Assembly: GCA_937944175.1 (NCBI GenBank)
Contig: CALDZW010000064.1
Span: 1-5,887, forward strand
DNA: 5,887 nucleotides
Direction: 5' to 3'
Origin: an uncultured Candidatus Altimarinota bacterium
Lineage (GTDB): Bacteria; Patescibacteriota; Gracilibacteria; BD1-5; UBA6164
Shown in pieces: positions 1 to 4,562 of the stretch; position 1 is the first letter of the stretch; each line of letters begins with the position of its first letter. A model generated the notes under the pieces. That model was given only the letters and a program-made list of their open reading frames with translations. It ran no database searches and was not told the DNA's origin. The position numbers were made by a program, and so were the translations under genes.

Positions 1-82
1 ACAATATACGATAAATTTTTTGAAACTTTTTCTGAGTTAATAATCTCATAATTGTTTCTTTTAATTTTTCAAAATCATTCAT
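1..82 (-). CDS. Possible 5' end of an unidentified gene (runs off the left edge)
   Basis: An ATG at 82 (minus strand) opens a frame with no TAA or TAG up to the window edge. It gives 27 codons beginning MNDFEKLKETIMRLLTQKKF. The peptide is charged and looks helical; I do not recognise a family from so little. It starts 34 nt after the stop of the CYTH gene on the same strand, which fits the tight spacing of the three genes before it, so it may be the next cistron. No Shine-Dalgarno sequence precedes it, but that is true of the other genes here too. A chance open frame of this length is quite possible in AT-rich DNA, hence the low confidence. Confidence 0.4.
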   Translation of the reverse strand, partial: MNDFEKLKETIMRLLTQKKFQKIYRIL

Positions 83-116
83 GAGTTGTGAAAAATAATA
101 GTACCAGTATATAATA

Positions 117-701
117 CTATTTGTTTCAAAAATTTTCAAAAGTAATTTCCTTCATAGAATTTAATATCTTTTTTTCAATTCACCTTTCTTTCAAGTACAG
201 CTCATCAACACATCCAAATACTCAATCTTCATAGTTAAACCCTAATTTACTTGTATATTCTCTGACTATATCTTCTGACTCCGCCTCAATCTCAATAAAT
301 GGATTGAGTCATGGCCACTCATCAAGCATACATTCAACACAATTATCAATTTTCCACACTTCCCTATATGTTTCTTGATAGGCTTTCTGCCTCATTCAAA
401 GCTGTGTATATATTCACTTCATTGCTTCAAAACTACCAACCTCCACATCAATTTCTTGTACAGCCTGAATATCCTCTGCTTTGTCTGAGACTTGCTTGTA
501 TGTTGTAGTAATTTTATCTCACTCATCTCTAATTCTTACAAATGAATGTTCTATATTGATGGGATTCTCAAAAACCACCCTCTTCATAAGCGTTTTTTCT
601 TTCATACACACCCCTCATAATTGTTTAATCTTTTCTCTTACTTCACCATGATCAACTAATCAAAAAACTATCTCAAATTCTGTTTTCATAATCCTGATCA
701 T
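117..701 (-). CDS. CYTH-domain protein (CyaB / thiamine-triphosphatase-like), 194 aa
   Basis: Read with TGA as Gly (nine in-frame TGA, stop TAG), this is a full-length CYTH protein. The family forms an eight-stranded tunnel that binds triphosphorylated substrates with divalent metal; members include class IV adenylate cyclases and tri/polyphosphatases. Visible signature: an ExE at residues 8-10, FVRIRDEG with Arg56 and Arg58, Lys69, an acidic EIDVE (83-87), and DEWPGLNPFIEIE (127-139), the usual penultimate strands carrying metal-binding Glu137 and Glu139. One departure is that the N-terminal ExExK motif reads EFEIV, with Val12 instead of Lys. No signal peptide or membrane segment, so cytoplasmic. 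It starts 31 nt after the sanA-like stop, probably in the same operon. An in-frame ATG at 689 would give a start (MKTEFEI) closer to the family norm and is an alternative. Family assignment is firm; substrate is unknown. Confidence 0.88.
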
Positions 702-732
702 TATAAAATATTCTCTTTTCTTCAAATGTCTA

Positions 733-1392
733 TTACAAAGTACTAATCTCCACCTGAGGCTTACTCATATCAACTGGTTTTCACAAAAACTTTGGTCATT
801 TTCTAGTAATGATATCTAGCCACATCTTCACTCTGGCTCACCTTTCTCTAATCCACACTCTAGGACTTATCCTCATAGGAACCTCTTGAGCTTCAAATCA
901 TACAGCGTCTATTCAATAAAACTGAGCAAGGACAACAGCTCTTTGCACATGAAACTCTTGAGAAATAATAGTTATCTCATCTTGTCCAAACACTTTTTTT
1001 GCTCTCACCACTGAGTCAAGAGTTCTAAATCCAGCATAATCCATATAGATAGATCCAATTGGAATTCAAGCAGCAATCAAGTCATTTCTCATAGCTGTGG
1101 TTTCATCATACTCTTTTTGAGCATTATCTCCGCTTACAATGATTTTTTTAATTTTTCACTTATTATACAATTCTTCTGCTGCATTCATTCTATAAATATA
1201 AAACAAATTTCTTCTCCCATCAGGTAAATATTTACTAGTTCCAAGAACAAGTCACACTTCCCTATCTGGTAAATATTTTTCCAAATTATAACTCTTAGGG
1301 TGAGAAATAAGGACTGTAGTAATGTCAGAAAGAAAAATCACTGCCGTCAGTGAGAGCACTAATATACAGATTATTTTTGCAAGTTGTTTCAT
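733..1392 (-). CDS. sanA: SanA-like DUF218/YdcF-family membrane-anchored protein, 219 aa
   Basis: With TGA as Gly (eight codons, stop TAA) this closely resembles E. coli SanA, an inner-membrane protein of the DUF218 (YdcF-like) family linked genetically to vancomycin exclusion at high temperature. Residues 5-22 form one hydrophobic N-terminal helix (IICILVLSLTAVIFL), so the rest probably faces the outside of the membrane. Family blocks follow: VGLVLGTSKYLPDG (46-59), IIVSGDN (84-90), TAMRNDLIAAG (99-109), DYAGFRTLDS (118-127) and SQEFHVQRA (144-152), with the conserved Asp, Arg and His of the DUF218 pocket. Length is near that of SanA (about 240). It starts 10 nt after the metallopeptidase stop. 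The biochemical activity of SanA is not settled, so a role in envelope barrier function is inferred from the family. Confidence 0.92.
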
Positions 1393-1402
1393 ATAATTTT
1401 TA

Positions 1403-2362
1403 CTATTTTTTACTCCACCATTTCTCATTCATCACTCCATCTGAGAGTTCAAGGAAAGCTTTTTTTACTAAATTAATCTTTAGCCACAACTTTCTATCTG
1501 TAAGAGCTCTTTTCATCATATATTTATAATTACTCACAAGGTCTTCTGCAATTGTTGCTTGATCCTCTGATACATTTTCTTTCCCGTAATTTCTAGCAAA
1601 CCCCTGAACTTCTTTATCTAGATTTTTATAAGTATATTTCTTCTTTTGTTTTTTTCTAATTTTTCTCCACTTTTCAAAATCATCATAATACTGCATAGCT
1701 TGATGATACAATTCATGGTCAAATGCATGGTCAATATTACTCCTTGTGAGATAGATATTATTATCACTGTCTGTTTCAAATCCTCCAAGCAAAATCTTCT
1801 TTCCATATACATCTTTCATGTAAAAAGATTCAACTATCACAACTGCTTGAAGCTTTATATTTTTAATAAATCAAATTGGGTAAAATTCTAAATATTGCTT
1901 TAATTCTCTGAGAATGTTTTTTTCAGAAAATAAACGAAGTCCTCTTCCATAAATCCCTTGAGGGTACAAATTCACATCATCCGTTACTAAAACAATCTTA
2001 ATATCATATTTATCTTCTAAGTACTTTTTTTCATCAAGCTCTCATACCATATATTTTTCAAAAGCATCCAGATCATGAAAAATCTCATTCCACTCTCCAT
2101 CATCAATCTTTTTCCCTAAAATATCATTCTCAATAATTGCTTCTAGCAGGTCAATTGGATTATACAATACACCTGTATCAAATTTTGATGCCTCAATAAA
2201 ATGATACTCCAGAATCTGGCAGAGTTCTTGAATTTTTTGCACATCATTATCAAGCAATTCTGAGAGTCTATCAACAAAGTTATCAAAAATCTCCCTATCT
2301 ATTTTATGAACAAACTTGATATCTGAGTACTTCTGGAGGATGTTTTGTATTTTTTTGTGCAT
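1403..2362 (-). CDS. Putative zinc metallopeptidase (HExxH, gluzincin-like), 319 aa
   Basis: One frame from ATG 2362 to TAG 1403, interrupted only by two in-frame TGA (Gly). The C-terminal half carries FDHELYHQA, a HExxH zinc-binding and catalytic motif (His216, Glu217, His220). About 45 residues later comes GFARNYGKENVSEDQATIAE, where an acidic residue of the EDxAxxxE block (266-273) is the likely third zinc ligand, as in gluzincin or lethal-factor-like peptidases. LLGGF followed by NIYLT before the motif resembles the edge strand of that fold. Residues 1-150 are acidic, helical and unassigned. There is no signal peptide or membrane helix. It is the first gene of the cluster with sanA (10 nt gap). 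Only 2 of its 14 glycines are TGA, far below its neighbours. Start: first ATG, with an A-rich leader and no Shine-Dalgarno. The precise peptidase family is uncertain. Confidence 0.8.
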
Positions 2363-2399
2363 GGTTTTTTAGTTTTTTTAATTAATGGGAAACTTTAAT

Positions 2400-2444
2400 T
2401 ATCCCATCTGTCCTTCGGACATCTTCCCTTAAGTCTAAGGGAAG
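2400..2444 (-). repeat. Double-hairpin repeat, copy A
   Basis: On the minus strand: stem CTTCCCTTA, loop GACT, stem TAAGGGAAG (2444-2423); one A; stem TGTCC, loop GAA, stem GGACA (2421-2409); then the tail GATGGGATA (2408-2400). It begins 5 nt after the DUF559 stop and ends 37 nt before the metallopeptidase start. The tail can form a third hairpin with downstream sequence: ATGGGA (2407-2402) with TCCCAT (2390-2385). No T-run follows the main stem, so it is not a textbook intrinsic terminator. The flank 2371-2400 is itself repeated, degenerately, at about 2914-2945. Confidence 0.85.
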
Positions 2445-2449
2445 AGAAT

Positions 2450-2836
2450 TTAATTAGACAAATGAGTCTTTATCTTTTCCAATACACCACTCAAGTCTTG
2501 ATTTACTTGATCATTTGTAAACCTCAGTAATGTATATCATTTCTGATTTATCAGTTTTTCTTTTTCATAGTCTAATTGTAACACATCTTTCTCAAAATGA
2601 ACACCTCAATCAATCTCAATGAGTAGTCTTTTCTCTAAGCAAGTAAAATCAGGAATAATATATCTATCCAATCAACTATCTTCAGTATATACATACAAAG
2701 GTCTTTGTCTCATAAACTTATGTACTAGCTTATTCATTCTCAATTCTTTCCATAACAATTTCTCAGAATGTGTCATATTCTTTCTCAAATCTCTTGCTGC
2801 TATTTTTATAATCTCTGGAATGTATGGGTTATGCAT
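2450..2836 (-). CDS. DUF559 endonuclease (PD-(D/E)XK, Vsr-like), 128 aa
   Basis: Three in-frame TGA as Gly and a TAA stop give a complete small DUF559 protein. These are single-domain nucleases related to very-short-patch repair endonucleases; their cellular role is mostly unknown and many sit in mobile or restriction contexts. Family landmarks are ARDLRKNMTHSEKLLWKELR (14-33), an aromatic/basic block ending RQRPLY (43-48), IPDF with metal-ligand Asp63, IEIDGGVH (73-80) with Glu74, Asp76 and His80, and GYTLLRFTNDQV (100-111). Gly77 in the catalytic IDGG is TGA, so the enzyme is whole only under the glycine code. Length matches the family (about 115-130 aa). No Shine-Dalgarno precedes ATG 2836. 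The gene is symmetrically flanked by inverted repeats that almost touch both ends. Confidence 0.92.
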
Positions 2837-2859
2837 GAGTATAAAGTGGGTTATATATT

Positions 2860-2905
2860 CTTCCCTTAGACTTAAGGGAAGATGTCCGGGAGGACAGATG
2901 GGATA
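2860..2905 (+). repeat. Double-hairpin repeat, copy B
   Basis: On the plus strand: CTTCCCTTA, loop GACT, TAAGGGAAG (2860-2881); A; TGTCC, loop GGGA, GGACA (2883-2896); tail GATGGGATA (2897-2905). It lies upstream of the DUF559 start in inverted orientation to copy A. It is the only copy whose tail does not point toward the start of a gene on its own strand. Its tail is complementary to TATCCCATC at 2943-2951 in copy E. Inside that pairing sits a smaller inverted repeat, GTTTTC (2914-2919) with GAAAAC (2931-2936), so the single strand could fold into a long compound hairpin. Confidence 0.85.
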
Positions 2906-2941
2906 GTTTGATGGTTTTCTTTAATTAGTGGAAAACAATTG

Positions 2942-2967
2942 TTATCCCATCTTGATTTTAGGGAGAG
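2942..2967 (-). repeat. Degenerate repeat, copy E
   Basis: TTATCCCATCTTGA followed by TTTTAGGGAGAG matches the two ends of the module in minus orientation, with most of both hairpins lost. Its outer flank (about 2914-2945) aligns directly with the outer flank of copy A (2371-2404): both read TTTAATTA, then TGG, then AAAC, then TTATCCCATCT. The homology therefore extends beyond the hairpins and suggests an older, partly deleted copy of the same unit. Copy C follows at once in the same orientation. Confidence 0.6.
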
Positions 2968-2980
2968 GTGGTAATTATTA

Positions 2981-3023
2981 TTATCCCTATCTTGAATTCT
3001 TTCCCTTAAGTCTAAGGGAAGAG
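2981..3023 (-). repeat. Double-hairpin repeat, copy C (second hairpin decayed)
   Basis: Plus-strand text shows TTATCCC then TATCTTGAATTC, then TTCCCTTA, AGTC, TAAGGGAA (3001-3020). The large hairpin keeps an 8-bp stem; the small TGTCC/GGACA hairpin is replaced by unrelated bases. In minus orientation it begins 11 nt after the GIY-YIG stop codon and leads toward the DUF559 gene, the same gene-repeat-gene arrangement as copies A and D. Confidence 0.75.
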
Positions 3024-3033
3024 TCCACAAGTT

Positions 3034-3900
3034 TTATACACCTTCTTGCCTCTTAATTTCATCTAAGGTTTGATTATCTATATTCTTCCACTCCATCCAT
3101 CAATTAAGACTAGCTCATGCAACAAATGAAGCTGCTGAACTTGGTGAGGAAAATAAATGATCTTCACAAAAGAGAATTGTTGAACCTTGTTCTCTAATTA
3201 TTCATTTATCAATAAGTAATGGTCTATTTCTATAAGAATATCATTTATTTTTCAATACTCCCTTTTGCATTTCTAATGGTCATTTACTTCATTTCAACAC
3301 GACAACTCATTCATTAGTAAAAACCATTTTTGCTTCTGATCATCTTGTAGAAAGAAAATATAAATCTTCTTTATTTTTTATCTTCTCTGTTGGAATAAGT
3401 TTCTTAAATATTTTAAATCATAGACTTTCCAATAAAATTTTAAGATCAAATATGAACTCCAACATATCTGAAACTCTATATTCTTGAATCAATCAATTAT
3501 TTCCTCAATTTCAGTTCTTTATTTCATACCTATTAGCAGATTTAGCTTGTGTAATTAATTCTCTTTCAAGGTAGTTTATATCTGATTCATTTAAAGTTCA
3601 ATCTTTATAAGTAAATGCAACTGCTGTATTCCAAAAATCCTTCTTTGAATCATTATAATGATCATTTAATCTTTTTCATAAAACTGTAGCTTGTCATAAA
3701 TATGCTAATTGTTTTCATTCTTCATCTTCTCACAAAAGAAAATATATTCAACTATTTGACAATTCCCGTCTATTCTTTGCACCCTTAAAATCTTTTCTAG
3801 ATGTAAAAATTCACTTAATCAATCTATTTGAAAATTCAACAGTTTTAATTCATGTTGCATCACCATTTACTAAATAAGTGACAATTGTTTTTGAAGACAT
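3034..3900 (-). CDS. GIY-YIG nuclease family protein with C-terminal DUF4357, 288 aa
   Basis: Twenty in-frame TGA read as Gly (of 26 glycines) give a complete protein with stop TAA. After an N-terminal strand region (KTIVTYLVNGDATGIKTVEF), the GIY-YIG domain shows GIYFLLGED (51-59), AYLGQA (66-71, a YLG variant of YIG), Arg77 in KRLNDH, KDFW (87-90), and YLERELI with the likely metal-binding Glu112. This is followed by AKSANRYEIKNGN (119-131), typical of this subfamily. The C-terminal part, VLKGSKG (201-207) to LFCEDHLFSSPSSAASFVAGASLNGWMEWK (243-272), matches DUF4357. GIY-YIG nucleases cut DNA; the DUF4357 subfamily has no settled role and often sits in accessory or defence-related loci. Divergent from the DUF2000-clpB unit; no clear promoter of its own was identified. 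Confidence 0.92.
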
Positions 3901-3964
3901 ATTAATTATGTATAAAATATAATGTTTACATATTACTACTCTTTTAATAATTCTATAATTTCTT

Positions 3965-3993
3965 TTGACAAAACTTTAATTAGCACATATACT
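3965..3993 (+). promoter_or_regulatory. Consensus sigma70-type promoter for DUF2000-clpB
   Basis: A perfect -35 hexamer TTGACA (3965-3970) is separated by exactly 17 nt from TATACT (3988-3993), one mismatch from the TATAAT consensus. The predicted transcription start is near 4000, giving a leader of about 32 nt before ATG 4032. It is the best promoter in the window, and its -10 box lies within the CIRCE-like repeat. Confidence 0.8.
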
Positions 3994-4006
3994 TATTAAG
4001 TGCTAA
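3980..4006 (+). promoter_or_regulatory. CIRCE-like operator (HrcA binding site)
   Basis: TTAGCAC (3980-3986) and GTGCTAA (4000-4006) are perfect inverted arms separated by 13 nt. That equals the TTAGCACTC-N9-GAGTGCTAA geometry of CIRCE, with 15 of the 18 consensus arm positions matching; the mismatches are in the inner positions. It overlaps the -10 box and the predicted start point, where HrcA would block transcription. HrcA is the heat-shock repressor of groE and dnaK operons in many bacteria; control of clpB fits its regulon. hrcA itself is not in the window. Confidence 0.85.
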
Positions 4007-4031
4007 TATATTAATAATTAATTTTTTGCTT

Positions 4032-4460
4032 ATGTGATTTTCTGACAATGAATATAAATTTGTAGCTGTTTTAAATAGTAAAATTGAAATCCCAAAACTC
4101 ATGAATGCTATTGGTCATATGTCTGTTTGACTGACTAATTCAGCTGAAAATAATAATGAATTTAAGTTTTTAGAATACAAAGACAAAGACTGAACACTGC
4201 ATCCAAACATAAGTAATTATCCATTTATTGTATTGAAATCTAAAAACTCTAACCAAATAAGAACTCTCAGAGAAAAAGCAATTGAGGAGTGAATCATTTA
4301 CAGTGATTTCACTGATACCATGCTTGGAGCATCATCTGATGAACAAGTATCAAATACAGCTAATACTCCTGAGAGTGAACTTGAATACTTTGGAGTATGT
4401 TTATTTTGAACACAAGAACAATTAGCCCCACTGACAAAAAAATTCTCAGTTTTTAGATAA
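4032..4460 (+). CDS. DUF2000 family protein (Pth2-like fold), 142 aa
   Basis: Five in-frame TGA as Gly, stop TAA; codon 2 itself is TGA, directly after the ATG. The order of motifs matches DUF2000: KFVAVLNSKIEIPKLMNAIGHMSVGL (9-34), DGTLHPNISNYPFIVLKSK (61-79), a helix with RTLREKAIEEGIIYSDF (84-100), and LEYFGVCLFGTQEQL (121-135) ending LTKKFSVFR. DUF2000 proteins share the fold of archaeal-type peptidyl-tRNA hydrolase 2, but their reaction is not established. Cytoplasmic, no signal. It is the first gene behind the CIRCE-controlled promoter and precedes clpB by 102 nt, so it is probably heat-shock induced. Start chosen as the first ATG after the promoter; no Shine-Dalgarno. Confidence 0.82.
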
Positions 4461-4487
4461 TACCTAGCACATAAACTCTAAACCTCT

Positions 4488-4532
4488 CTTCCCTTAAAAT
4501 TAAGGGAAGATGTCCAAAGGACAGATGGGATA
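4488..4532 (+). repeat. Double-hairpin repeat, copy D
   Basis: CTTCCCTTA, loop AAAT, TAAGGGAAG (4488-4509); A; TGTCC, loop AAA, GGACA (4511-4523); tail GATGGGATA (4524-4532). Both stems are identical to copies A and B; only the two loops differ. The tail can form a third hairpin: GGATA (4528-4532) with TATCC a few bases downstream. It lies in the 102-nt gap between DUF2000 (stop 27 nt upstream) and clpB (start 30 nt downstream), away from any nuclease gene. It may act as a 3'-end or processing element in the operon mRNA. Confidence 0.85.
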
Positions 4533-4562
4533 ATAATATTATATCCTTTAACTATAAACATT

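Larger units (their letters stand above)
2400..2905. mobile_element. DUF559 nuclease gene enclosed by 45-46 nt double-hairpin inverted repeats
   Basis: The DUF559 gene (2836-2450) is bounded by two copies of one module in opposite orientation: 2400-2444 (minus) and 2860-2905 (plus). Aligned in the same sense they differ only in one short hairpin loop (GAA versus GGGA). Both point outward: the larger hairpin lies next to the gene (5 nt after the stop, 23 nt before the start), then the smaller hairpin, then the tail GATGGGATA at the outer edge. This looks like terminal inverted repeats around a single-gene cassette. No target-site duplication is evident, and no transposase other than the nuclease itself is present. 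It could instead be two independent intergenic repeats that happen to flank the gene, so mobility is an inference. Confidence 0.5.

Noticed and set aside
311..508. Standard-code open frame on the plus strand (65 aa)
   Set aside because: It lies antisense inside the CYTH gene, has no family features, and is explained as the shadow of the minus-strand gene.
1618..1891. Short frames on both strands within the metallopeptidase gene (1618-1812 minus, 1646-1891 plus)
   Set aside because: Both overlap a frame with a clear HExxH motif; their compositions look like out-of-frame translation.
2042..2362. Separate 106-aa protein, or a broken metallopeptidase pseudogene
   Set aside because: The apparent stop at 2042 is TGA, read as Gly here; the frame continues to TAG at 1403 without any shift.
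2619..2906. Hydrophobic 95-aa frame on the plus strand
   Set aside because: It is antisense to the DUF559 gene and ends in repeat copy B; the hydrophobicity comes from reading an AT-rich gene backwards.
2860..3023. CRISPR array
   Set aside because: Copies are few, in mixed orientation, palindromic and unevenly spaced, with no unique spacers of equal length.
4471..4482. Second CIRCE half-site (CTAGCAC) before clpB
   Set aside because: No GTGCTA arm lies at the required distance, so it is probably chance.
4488..4545. Rho-independent terminator between DUF2000 and clpB
   Set aside because: The stems are strong, but no T-run follows them, and copies of the same module occur upstream of genes too. 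A weaker termination or processing role remains possible.
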